Below are positions 1-6,505 of a stretch of DNA of 8,497 bases, one piece after another. Origin of the DNA: Candidatus Sericytochromatia bacterium (lineage in GTDB: Bacteria; Cyanobacteriota; Sericytochromatia; JACMPN01); contig JACMPN010000442.1 in the NCBI GenBank assembly GCA_014377495.1, positions 1-8,497 of the forward strand, given 5' to 3'. The notes under the pieces were generated by a model, which was given only the letters and a program-made list of their open reading frames with translations, made no database searches and was not told the origin of the DNA. The translations under genes and the position numbers were made by a program. How positions within the stretch are numbered: the stretch's first letter is position 1; every line of letters starts with the position of its first letter.

Positions 1-1762
1 CATCCTGGCGGATGGAGTCGAAGTCGCTGTCCCCCCGGGCCACGTCCCGCAACTTGCTGTCGAGGATCAGGGCCCGGTCGAGGAGTTTGAAGGCGGCCTC
101 GTCGTCATGCTGCTGGGCATAGGCGCAGGCGAGGTTGTAGTAAGCCGTGGCGTAGCCCGGGTCGATCGTCAGGATGCGCTCGAACTCGTCGATGGCGGCA
201 TCCGGCTGTTTGCGGCGCAGGTAAACGTTGCCCAGGTTGTTGCGGGCATCCAGCGAACGCAGGTCCAGCAGGATCGCCCGCTGGTAGGCCCGGATGGCAT
301 CGTCGGATTTGTCGGCCTGACTGTACGCGTTGCCCAGGGCATAGTAGGCGGCGTCATTCAGGGGCTCCAGGGCCGTGGCCTTCTGATAGGCCCCGATGGC
401 CGACGGGTAAGCCTTGGTGTCCATGTAGGCATCACCGAGACTCAGCCAGACCTGGATGGCCCGGGGATTTTGCTCGGTCTGCTGTTTCAGGATGTCCAGG
501 GCCTTGGCAGGCTCCTTGACGGCCCGGTAGGCCAGGGCGAGGGCCAACTGGGTGGTCATTGCGCCCTTGTTGGCTTTGGCCGCCCGTTCGAGGTATCTGA
601 CGGCGTCGGGGCCACGGCTCTGCTGCAGGGCCAGCACGCCGAGCAGGTGCAGCCCCTCGCCGAATTCGGGCTGCTGGGCGACGGCCCGCTCCATCACGGC
701 GACGGCGTCGTTCAGGCGGTTTTGCTGCATATAAACGTTGGCCAGACCCGTGTAGGCGGCGACCTGTTTGGGGTCCAGGCGGAGGGCCCGTTGGAAGGCC
801 TGTTCGGCCTGGCTGAACCGCCGCACGTCGCTTGCGATGGCCCCGATCTGAGTCAAAATGACGGGATCATTATCGAAGCGCCGTTCCGCCGTGTCCAGCA
901 GGGCGGGCACTTCGCTCGGGGCATAACGCTCGGCCAGTCCCGCCATCCGCATGTACAACGGCCAGACCCGCGGCCGGGCGGCGATCGCCCGCTCGTAGAC
1001 GTTGAGTGCCTTCAGCGGTTGACCGGCATTGATGTACAGGCTCTCCAACATGTGGATCAGCGAGGCGTCGTCCGGCCGGGTCTGGAACGCCAGCTCGTAA
1101 TACTCGGCAGCCGCCTCACGCTGCTGCTGTCTCAAGTAGAAGGTGCCGATCGCCGCGCCGGCCGTAGGTTGGTGGCCGGCCAACTTCAGGGCATACTGGA
1201 ACGCCTTCTGGGCGGCCACCTTGTCGCCGTTGAGCCAGAGTCCCTGACCCAGTTTGATCTGGGTCAGGGGATGCTCGGGGGCCAGGGCGGCGGCGATCAT
1301 CCACTGGCTCAGGGCTTTCTCGGGGGCGGCTGTGCCGCCGAGGGCCTCGGCGAGGACCATCCGGACCAGGGCCGATTGCGGCGCCTTGGCGAGGGCCTGG
1401 CGGGCCTCGGTCTCGCCGGTGGCGCCACCGGCGGTGGCGGCCTCGCAGAGGGCCTTGGCGAGCAGCGTCCAGAGGGAGTTCGGGGCCAGGGCGGCGGCTT
1501 CATCGCAGTGGGTGGCGGCTTTGGCCGTGTCGCCCTGGGTGAGGGCGTCGATGGCGGCAATGATCTTGGGGGCGGCAGGATCGGTACTGTGCAGCGGCGC
1601 ACCCTGGCCCGGATCCCAGCCCTCGCGCTGCCAGAGATACCGCCAGACGGCATTGCCGGGATCGGCGTCCGCGGCCGGCGCGACGTCAGCCGGCGCCGCC
1701 AACGCCACTGGCGTACCGATAAAGGAAAGACCGATCAAACATCCGACAGCGAAGGCCCGCAT
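1..1762 (-). CDS. Exported TPR-repeat protein, C-terminus cut by window edge
   Basis: Reading the minus strand from the ATG at 1762 gives 587 uninterrupted codons that run off the window start. The N-terminus (MRAFAVGCLIGLSFIGTPVALA, residues 1-22) looks like a Sec signal peptide with AxA-type cleavage near residues 20-23, so the mature protein should lie outside the cytoplasm. Residues about 35-165 are Ala-rich and helical, probably degenerate repeats. From about 166 to 570 there are roughly eleven 34-residue TPR units, clearest at 300-570 (for example AYYALGNAYSQADKSDDAI and ARNNLGNVYLRRKQPDAAID). The last visible stretch, DVARGDSDFDSIRQD, resembles the usual ending of TPR proteins, so little is probably missing. 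An AGGAG at 1769-1773 lies 6 nt before the ATG and supports this start. TPR arrays are protein-interaction scaffolds; the partner is unknown. The gene is divergent from the PilZ operon. Long open frames on the opposite strand here are GC-rich shadows. Confidence 0.93.
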   Translation of the reverse strand, partial: MRAFAVGCLIGLSFIGTPVALAAPADVAPAADADPGNAVWRYLWQREGWDPGQGAPLHSTDPAAPKIIAAIDALTQGDTAKAATHCDEAAALAPNSLWTLLAKALCEAATAGGATGETEARQALAKAPQSALVRMVLAEALGGTAAPEKALSQWMIAAALAPEHPLTQIKLGQGLWLNGDKVAAQKAFQYALKLAGHQPTAGAAIGTFYLRQQQREAAAEYYELAFQTRPDDASLIHMLESLYINAGQPLKALNVYERAIAARPRVWPLYMRMAGLAERYAPSEVPALLDTAERRFDNDPVILTQIGAIASDVRRFSQAEQAFQRALRLDPKQVAAYTGLANVYMQQNRLNDAVAVMERAVAQQPEFGEGLHLLGVLALQQSRGPDAVRYLERAAKANKGAMTTQLALALAYRAVKEPAKALDILKQQTEQNPRAIQVWLSLGDAYMDTKAYPSAIGAYQKATALEPLNDAAYYALGNAYSQADKSDDAIRAYQRAILLDLRSLDARNNLGNVYLRRKQPDAAIDEFERILTIDPGYATAYYNLACAYAQQHDDEAAFKLLDRALILDSKLRDVARGDSDFDSIRQD

Positions 1763-1794
1763 ACCGCACTCCTGGTAAAGGGCGGAAGCTTCCC

Positions 1795-1819
1795 GCCGTG
1801 CCCCTCAGGATAGCACGGC
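1795..1819 (-). promoter_or_regulatory. Inverted repeat over a possible extended -10 of the TPR gene
   Basis: A perfect 7-bp inverted repeat, GCCGTGC at 1795-1801 and GCACGGC at 1813-1819, is separated by 11 nt in the 126-bp divergent intergenic region. Read on the minus strand, the right arm runs into TGCTATCCT (1815-1807), which fits an extended -10 (TGnTATnnT) about 45 nt upstream of the TPR start codon. No -35 hexamer is visible. The arrangement would suit an operator overlapping a promoter, or a short stem-loop in the leader. A second small near-palindrome, GGCGG-AAGCTTC-CCGCC (1781-1797), lies next to it. This is pattern evidence only. Confidence 0.3.
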
Positions 1820-1857
1820 CTTCAGGGTCCCCCGGCCGCCGGCGAGGGCATGCACGC

Positions 1858-1879
1858 TATACTGGCGCTCACGAAGGGA
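1858..1879 (+). promoter_or_regulatory. Possible -10 and RBS of the PilZ-yqeG-aroE operon
   Basis: TATACT at 1858-1863 differs from the sigma-70 -10 consensus at one base. It would place transcription start near 1870, leaving a leader of about 20 nt. No recognisable -35 lies 16-18 nt upstream, where the sequence is pure GC. GAAGGGA at 1873-1879 is a reasonable Shine-Dalgarno sequence 9 nt before the ATG at 1889. The RBS is more secure than the promoter. Confidence 0.4.
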
Positions 1880-1888
1880 TAATCAGTC

Positions 1889-2533
1889 ATGGCAGACGGC
1901 ATTTTGTTCGAACCGGGAGCCCCGATCCGGCTTGAACTCCTCGATGGTCCGGAGCTTGCACCGATCCAGGCCTCGATCTACCATCACACCCACACCGAAA
2001 TTCAGGTGACCCTTCCGGGCGGCATCGAGATTCCCGTGGGGATGCCCGTGCATGGCGAGGTGCCGGATGCCGATTGTCTGCATACCTTTGATACGGTTTG
2101 CCTGGGCCCCGCCCACACCCACGACCGGACCATCCGGCTGGCCCTGCCCGACGGATTCGAACGCACCCAACGGCGGGCCTACACCCGGGTCCCCGACGAG
2201 TTGACCGTGAGTGTCATCCTGCGCGACGGCGAACGCATCGCCTCGATCAGCAGCGTGACCTTCGACGTCAGCATCGGCGGCCTCAGCCTGCTCGCACCCC
2301 GGGACATGACGGGCCAGCTGACCCTCGTCCTCTCCGTCCCCAATGCCGAGGGCGGCCTGCCCAAGCGCTTGCGGCTGGACGGCGAGGTGCGCCGCAGCGC
2401 CCCGGTGGGGGAACGGACCTGGCGGGTGGCGGTCGCCTTCAACGAGCTGTCGACCGACGAAGAGCAGATTTTGTCCCAGTATCTGTTTCGGCGCATGCGG
2501 GAAATCCGCCGGGCCAATGCGAGTCGCGTATGA
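1889..2533 (+). CDS. PilZ-domain c-di-GMP receptor protein, YcgR-like layout
   Basis: This 214-residue protein has a C-terminal PilZ domain (about 92-205) with both parts of the c-di-GMP-binding signature: the RxxxR motif at R96-A-Y-T-R100 within QRRAYTRVP, and DxSxxG at D126-V-S-I-G-G131. Residues 1-85 are predicted to be beta-rich and sit where YcgR-type proteins carry their N-terminal PilZN barrel, so a two-barrel flagellar-brake-like layout is likely. The C-terminal helix (SQYLFRRMREIRR) is typical of PilZ domains. There is no signal peptide or membrane segment, so the protein should act in the cytoplasm as a c-di-GMP effector. The output (motility, polysaccharide synthesis or other) cannot be told, because no flagellar, pilus or cellulose genes are in view. 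It is the first gene of the operon and its TGA overlaps the next ATG. Confidence 0.93.
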   Translation: MADGILFEPGAPIRLELLDGPELAPIQASIYHHTHTEIQVTLPGGIEIPVGMPVHGEVPDADCLHTFDTVCLGPAHTHDRTIRLALPDGFERTQRRAYTRVPDELTVSVILRDGERIASISSVTFDVSIGGLSLLAPRDMTGQLTLVLSVPNAEGGLPKRLRLDGEVRRSAPVGERTWRVAVAFNELSTDEEQILSQYLFRRMREIRRANASRV

Positions 2534-3078
2534 GGCGCAGGCGGTTCGGACAATGGCTCAGTCCCCACCGGGTCCACCGCAGCCTCGCCGAGATCGACCT
2601 CGACGAACTGGCCGCCCATGGGATCCGGGGCATCCTGATGGACCTCGACGACACGCTCTGTCCCCGGGACTCCAGCGTGACCCCGGAGCCGATCATGGTC
2701 TGGCTGAAGGCCGCCGCTGAACGCTTCCAGTTGTTTATCGTCAGCAACAACTTCAGCCTCGAGCGGGTGCGCATCGTCTCTGACGCCCTGAGCATTCCGG
2801 GGATTCACGGGGCCCAAAAGCCCCGGCGTAGCGGCATCAATCATGCGATGACCCAGCTTGGCCTGCAACGGCATGAGCTGGTGCTCATTGGTGATCGCCT
2901 GTTGACGGATGTCCTGGCCAGTCGCCGGGCCGGGATCATGGCCATTCTCGTCGAGCCCATTCTGGCCGAGCGGCGCTTTCTGTCCCTGGGCGTTCGGTTG
3001 CTCGAGGCGAATCTCCTGCGTCTGTTCGGTGAGACGCCGTTCCAGCGCCATGACCCACCAGCAGGTGCAGACTCGTGA
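2530..3078 (+). CDS. yqeG: YqeG/GEP4-family HAD phosphatase
   Basis: This 182-residue protein carries all four HAD motifs: motif I DLDDT (D38 nucleophile, D40 general acid/base, T42), motif II Ser72 in IVSNN, motif III Lys97 in QKPRRSG, and motif IV GDRLLTD (D122, D127). Size and motif spacing fit the YqeG HAD-IIIA family, which includes the yeast mitochondrial phosphatidylglycerophosphatase Gep4. A role in removing the phosphate from phosphatidylglycerophosphate is therefore plausible but not shown here. The ATG at 2530 was chosen because it gives the family-typical N-terminus and overlaps the PilZ stop as ATGA (2530-2533). An open frame extends further upstream but only as a shadow of the PilZ gene. 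The start has no strong RBS of its own, consistent with translational coupling. In Bacillus subtilis yqeG also lies close to the shikimate dehydrogenase gene, which supports the identification. Confidence 0.9.
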   Translation: MRRRRFGQWLSPHRVHRSLAEIDLDELAAHGIRGILMDLDDTLCPRDSSVTPEPIMVWLKAAAERFQLFIVSNNFSLERVRIVSDALSIPGIHGAQKPRRSGINHAMTQLGLQRHELVLIGDRLLTDVLASRRAGIMAILVEPILAERRFLSLGVRLLEANLLRLFGETPFQRHDPPAGADS

Positions 3079-3992
3079 TTACGGCCCACACCCGGCCCAT
3101 TGTCCTGTTGGGCGATCCTTTGGCCCACAGTTTCTCACCGGCGATGCACAACACGGCCTTTGCGGAGCTGAAGCTCGACCTGGTCTATCTGGCCCTGCCG
3201 GTGCCGTCGGCCCAGCTGCATGCCGCCATGCAGGGCTTCCGGGCCTGGCACCTGCCCGGGGCTAACGTGACCATCCCCCATAAAGAGGCCGTGCTGCCGC
3301 TGCTCGATGCCCTGTGTCCCAATGCCCAGCGTGCCCAAGCCGTGAACACCCTGTTCTGGCAGGACGACGTCCTCGTCGGTGATAACACGGACGTCACCGG
3401 GATCATGACGGAGCTGGTGGCGCTGCGCCGGGACTGGCATGGCAAGACGGCGCTGCTGGTCGGCTCCGGCGGCGCGGCCCGGGCGGCGGCCGTGGCCCTT
3501 GGGGATCTCGGCTTCGCCCAAGTGGGCCTGATCGCCCGCAACCTCGCCGCCGGTGTCGGCGTGACGGGCGTTATGCAGGGGCTGTTTCCCGACATTGCCT
3601 GGTCCTGCCACACGAGTACGACCCAGATGTTGCTCGATCTCGTCAGCCAGGCGGATCTGGTCATCAACGCCACGCCGATCGGTATGGTCGGCCAGGCGAC
3701 TGGGATGGCGATGGACCGCCGGCTCGTCGACCTGCTGGGTCGGGAGACGATCGTCTACGACATGGTCTACAACCCGAGCCGGACGATGCTCATCGAGGCC
3801 GCCGAAAGCCGGGGCCTGCAGGCCGTCAACGGCATCGGCATGCTCGTCGGGCAGGGGGCGGCGGCCTTTTTGCGCTGGACCGGTCGCGAAGCCCCCGTCG
3901 TCTCCATGCGGCGGGCCCTCCTGGCGGCGATGGCCGGGCCCGATCCCGACGCCCCACCCGAGGACTTGGAGCCCATTCCAGTCAGGCCATAG
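3075..3992 (+). CDS. aroE: Shikimate dehydrogenase (NADP+)
   Basis: AroE reduces 3-dehydroshikimate to shikimate with NADPH in the cytoplasmic chorismate/aromatic amino acid pathway. The 305-residue product has the full family signature: substrate-binding SFS (S19, S21), NVTIPHKE with catalytic Lys70, NTD with catalytic Asp106, the Rossmann loop GSGGAAR (130-136), NATPIGM, YDMVYNP, and the closing GIGMLVGQGAAAF helix. It is slightly longer than the usual 270-290 residues because of an acidic, Pro-rich tail of about 25 residues after the last helix. The start is GTG at 3075, which overlaps the yqeG TGA as GTGA (3075-3078). A CAGGTG at 3062-3067 may serve as its RBS, 7 nt upstream. It ends the operon and converges on the minus-strand gene A, 37 bp away. 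Confidence 0.96.
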   Translation: MITAHTRPIVLLGDPLAHSFSPAMHNTAFAELKLDLVYLALPVPSAQLHAAMQGFRAWHLPGANVTIPHKEAVLPLLDALCPNAQRAQAVNTLFWQDDVLVGDNTDVTGIMTELVALRRDWHGKTALLVGSGGAARAAAVALGDLGFAQVGLIARNLAAGVGVTGVMQGLFPDIAWSCHTSTTQMLLDLVSQADLVINATPIGMVGQATGMAMDRRLVDLLGRETIVYDMVYNPSRTMLIEAAESRGLQAVNGIGMLVGQGAAAFLRWTGREAPVVSMRRALLAAMAGPDPDAPPEDLEPIPVRP

Positions 3993-4022
3993 ACGTCCGT
4001 CTGCCCCCACTGGAACGGGCTC
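3969..4022. terminator. Long inverted repeat between convergent genes, likely bidirectional terminator
   Basis: GAGCCCATTCCAGT (3969-3982) pairs with ACTGGAACGGGCTC (4009-4022) at 13 of 14 positions, with a single A-C mismatch. The 26-nt loop contains a smaller hairpin, AGAC-GTCC-GTCT (3991-4002). The left arm is inside the last codons of aroE. The structure lies between the aroE stop (3992) and the stop of the convergent gene A (4030). No run of T follows on either side, so it is not a textbook intrinsic terminator. Position and pairing strength still make a role in ending transcription or protecting the 3' end the best explanation. Confidence 0.6.
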
Positions 4023-4029
4023 TTGCGGT

Positions 4030-6378
4030 CTAATGCGTGTCCGGAGTCGGCGCGACCGCCATGCCGATGACGTCGCCGTCGGCATTCGTGACGTAGCCGA
4101 CGGCTTTGCCATCGGCGCCCTGGACGACCTGTTTACCGGCGACCCGCGTCTCCTGGCGGATCTCCTGGACGTGCTCCCGGCCATGGGCCTGTCGCTTGTC
4201 GGCATCAGCCCGGTCGGCCTGGATGGCTGTCTGGCGACGGGCCGCAGCCCGGCGTTGCCGGTCCTCCTGCCCCTCGTGGACCTCTTCCGGCCAATCGGTG
4301 AGCAGGCGCAAGGGCATGGCGGAGGCGGCGGGCGTCGCCGTCGGCACGTGGGCCGTGATGTCCGGGGCCGGGATGGCGCCCGGATCTTCCGTCTCGACGT
4401 GCGGATCGGCCGGACCGTCCTCAGTCGGCGTGGGGCCGGCATCGCCGCCGGACAGGTCTTCCAGGGCGTCGCTTTCCGGCTGGCTGGGCGCCCGGGGGGG
4501 CAACAGGTTCGCCAGGAAGGTCCCGGCGTCACTGGACCACATGGCCACGCCGAGGAGGTCTGCCTTGAGGGCGGCCACCGTGTACGTCTGGACAAAGGCC
4601 GTGACGATCGTGTTCATGATCGCTGCCGCCTGCGGCGAGTCCGGGTGTTTGAAGGTCTCGGCCATCTCACCGAAGGAATTCAGTTCGGCGTCGGTGGCGA
4701 TGAGGAAGACCCGGGTGCCCTCGGTGCGGACGAAGCCGTGGCGGGACAGGCTGGCGACGCTGCGCCGCTCGTCGGCCGTCAGGTCTTGGGCCTCGATACC
4801 GCCTTTCAGGCGGGTGTAAAACTGCTCCATGGCCTGAACGACGACCGCACCCCGTTCCCGCTGGGCCGTCGCTTTTTCCGGATTGGTCACCGTGCCGGCC
4901 TTGGGCGGTTCCTGTTTGGCTTCGTTGACGGCGACCTGTTCCAGGGCGACGACGGCCATCGCATCGCCGATGTCGGGCTGGCTGGGTGCCTGGTGGCCGG
5001 GCGCCTTCGTCCCGTCGGGCGGCTGCGTGCCGCGGCTCATCGTGTCGGTGTAAAAGAGCTCATAGGCCCGGACCCAGCCGTCGACCTGCTTGCGCTGGTT
5101 TGACGTCAGGTAGGCGCCGTGCAGGGACAGGGCCTCTTGGACGTCCTGATGGCTTTTGGTTGCCATATAGGTCGCCTGAGACAGCCACTCCTGGGTCAGA
5201 TTGCCGAGCTGCTGTTCGCTGACCGCCTGGCCGTTGCGGTCGGTCAGTCCGCTGCCGGAGATCTTGTAACCCAGGTTGGTCAGGTAGGTGCGGGTGGCTT
5301 TGCTGAGCGTGTTCTGTTTGAGGCGATCGGTGAAGTTGCCCCGCAGATCGGTCATGCGGTCGACGGAGGACTTGGCGTCCTTGACGCTCATCTGCATGGC
5401 GGCCATGCCGAGGCCGTCCCGCCGGCTGAGGTTGCGGGACATCTGCTCCATCACGTGCAACTGGGTCTGAAAATAGGTCTGGGCATTGAACGTGCCGGTG
5501 ACAGCGGCACCGGTCAGGCCGAGGCGGTTCTGCTGGAGCGACGCCACGTCGGGCTCGCCGAGATCCCCCAAAATCGTCTGGACGGCGCTGTCGACGCCAC
5601 CCGTCTGGGCGGAACCCTGGCAAAAGGCGTCATAGTTGTCCTGCAGGAAGGTCTGCATGCCGATTGTGCCCGACTGCCCGCTCTGGCGGACGACCTGGAC
5701 GAAGGTGATCATCTCGGCGTACAGGGCCAACAGGGCCTGCCGGTCACCGGGCAGCCGTTTGGCGGTCCCGACGGCGGCGGCGAGCGAGCGGTACGTGCTG
5801 CCTTCCAGACCTGTGGCGGCTTGGAGGAACTTCAGCTCGGCGGTGATGCTCTCGGCGATGCCGACCGTCTGATCGACGTTGTTGTTATACGTCTTGTCGA
5901 TGGAGGCATTCGGGGTTTTGGCGTGGGTTCGCCGGGGGGTGACGTTCAATTCCTGATATTGCGACAACCAGCCGATGGTGATCTGTTTGGTTTCCATCTT
6001 GCCGGCTTTGTTGCGCTTGGCGACCGTCACGGTGGCATCGATGGCTGGCGCCGTCTGCTGCCCTTTGGCTTTGTCCGACGGCCTAGTCCCGAGGCTCAGG
6101 TGTTCGTTGGTGGCTGCCAGGCCCTGGAACTCGCTGGCTTTGGACTTGATTTCGGCGTTGACGGTGGCGGTCGGGGCCGCCGTGCCGATGGGCAAGGCGA
6201 TGGCGCTGACGTTTCCGGTGGGGACGGTGCCTTCGGGGCCGGCGTCCCGGGCCATGGCGGGAGAACTCGTGGTCGTGGCTGGCCGCTGGGCGGTCTGGGC
6301 AGCGGCGGCGGGTGCCGTCGTCGGTATCACCACATGGCGCTGGGCATCCCAACCGGCCGAATCCCGTGAGTCCGTCAT
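4030..6378 (-). CDS. Large uncharacterised protein A, paralog of the upstream gene B
   Basis: I do not recognise this 782-residue protein. Residues 1-110 are rich in Ala, Thr and Pro, probably disordered, with no signal peptide or membrane segment. Residues about 130-275 are mostly helical. LQQNRLGLTGAAVTGTFNAQ starts at 281 and resembles a PG_binding_1 (peptidoglycan-binding) motif. A domain at about 365-452 begins YLTNLGYKISGSGLTDRNG. Another at about 510-610 contains FVRTEGTRVFLIATDAEL. Residues 627-697 form an acidic, Pro-rich linker, followed by a strongly charged helix (about 700-745). The end is a short beta-like tail with NADGDVIGMAVA (765-776). The last four of these elements except the linker recur in the same order in gene B, so the two are probably diverged duplicates. 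The ATG at 6378 is chosen over in-frame GTGs at 6387 and 6402 because it has the best RBS spacing. Function is unknown; a structural, surface or secreted role is only a guess. Confidence 0.85.
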   Translation of the reverse strand: MTDSRDSAGWDAQRHVVIPTTAPAAAAQTAQRPATTTSSPAMARDAGPEGTVPTGNVSAIALPIGTAAPTATVNAEIKSKASEFQGLAATNEHLSLGTRPSDKAKGQQTAPAIDATVTVAKRNKAGKMETKQITIGWLSQYQELNVTPRRTHAKTPNASIDKTYNNNVDQTVGIAESITAELKFLQAATGLEGSTYRSLAAAVGTAKRLPGDRQALLALYAEMITFVQVVRQSGQSGTIGMQTFLQDNYDAFCQGSAQTGGVDSAVQTILGDLGEPDVASLQQNRLGLTGAAVTGTFNAQTYFQTQLHVMEQMSRNLSRRDGLGMAAMQMSVKDAKSSVDRMTDLRGNFTDRLKQNTLSKATRTYLTNLGYKISGSGLTDRNGQAVSEQQLGNLTQEWLSQATYMATKSHQDVQEALSLHGAYLTSNQRKQVDGWVRAYELFYTDTMSRGTQPPDGTKAPGHQAPSQPDIGDAMAVVALEQVAVNEAKQEPPKAGTVTNPEKATAQRERGAVVVQAMEQFYTRLKGGIEAQDLTADERRSVASLSRHGFVRTEGTRVFLIATDAELNSFGEMAETFKHPDSPQAAAIMNTIVTAFVQTYTVAALKADLLGVAMWSSDAGTFLANLLPPRAPSQPESDALEDLSGGDAGPTPTEDGPADPHVETEDPGAIPAPDITAHVPTATPAASAMPLRLLTDWPEEVHEGQEDRQRRAAARRQTAIQADRADADKRQAHGREHVQEIRQETRVAGKQVVQGADGKAVGYVTNADGDVIGMAVAPTPDTH

Positions 6379-6386
6379 GACTGTCA

Positions 6387-6391
6387 CCCCT
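6387..6391 (-). promoter_or_regulatory. RBS deciding the start of gene A
   Basis: Read on the minus strand, AGGGG at 6391-6387 lies 8 nt upstream of the ATG at 6378. The alternative GTG at 6387 overlaps this RBS. The GTG at 6402 begins at the base of the leader hairpin and has no purine-rich element just ahead of it. The ATG is therefore preferred, giving 782 rather than 790 residues. Confidence 0.6.
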
Positions 6392-6401
6392 ACGCGGCGC
6401 A

Positions 6402-6448
6402 CCGCCGATCAAGCCGGGCACGTGCCCTGTTGTTGGCTTTATCGGCGG
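6402..6448 (-). promoter_or_regulatory. Nested hairpin in the leader between genes B and A
   Basis: In the 127-bp gap between the B stop (6506) and the A start (6378), CCGCCGATCAAGCC (6402-6415) and GGCTTTATCGGCGG (6435-6448) pair at 13 of 14 positions. The 19-nt loop begins with the perfect 12-bp palindrome GGGCACGTGCCC (6416-6427). On the transcribed minus strand the structure ends 10 nt before the AGGGG RBS of gene A. It has no following U-tract, so it may be an attenuator-like or mRNA-processing structure, or a DNA-binding site for a dimeric regulator at the palindrome. The rest of the gap (6449-6505) is more AT-rich, but I see no convincing minus-strand promoter in it. Confidence 0.5.
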
Positions 6449-6505
6449 GGCGTTCCAAAACTGGTGTGAAATCCGTTAAGAACCCCGGCGGCTTGACATT
6501 AAAAT

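Noticed and set aside
1739..1762. Possible lipobox AVGC (residues 5-8) in the TPR protein
   Set aside because: It is too close to the N-terminus to leave an n-region and hydrophobic core, and a normal AxA cleavage site follows at about residue 22.
107..1813. 568-codon plus-strand open frame
   Set aside because: It is antisense to the TPR gene. Its product is a Gly/Val/Leu-rich low-complexity string without domains, while the minus strand gives clear TPR repeats, a signal peptide and an RBS.
2179..3051. 290-codon minus-strand open frame
   Set aside because: It lies opposite the PilZ and yqeG genes, whose motifs are complete, and shows no family features of its own.
5119..6369. 416-codon plus-strand open frame, and 3595-5103 plus
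   Set aside because: Both are antisense shadows of gene A and the end of aroE, produced by high GC. Their products are compositionally biased and lack recognisable motifs or RBS.
6493..6498. Perfect TTGACA on the plus strand
   Set aside because: No -10-like hexamer follows at 16-18 nt, and it would read antisense into gene B.
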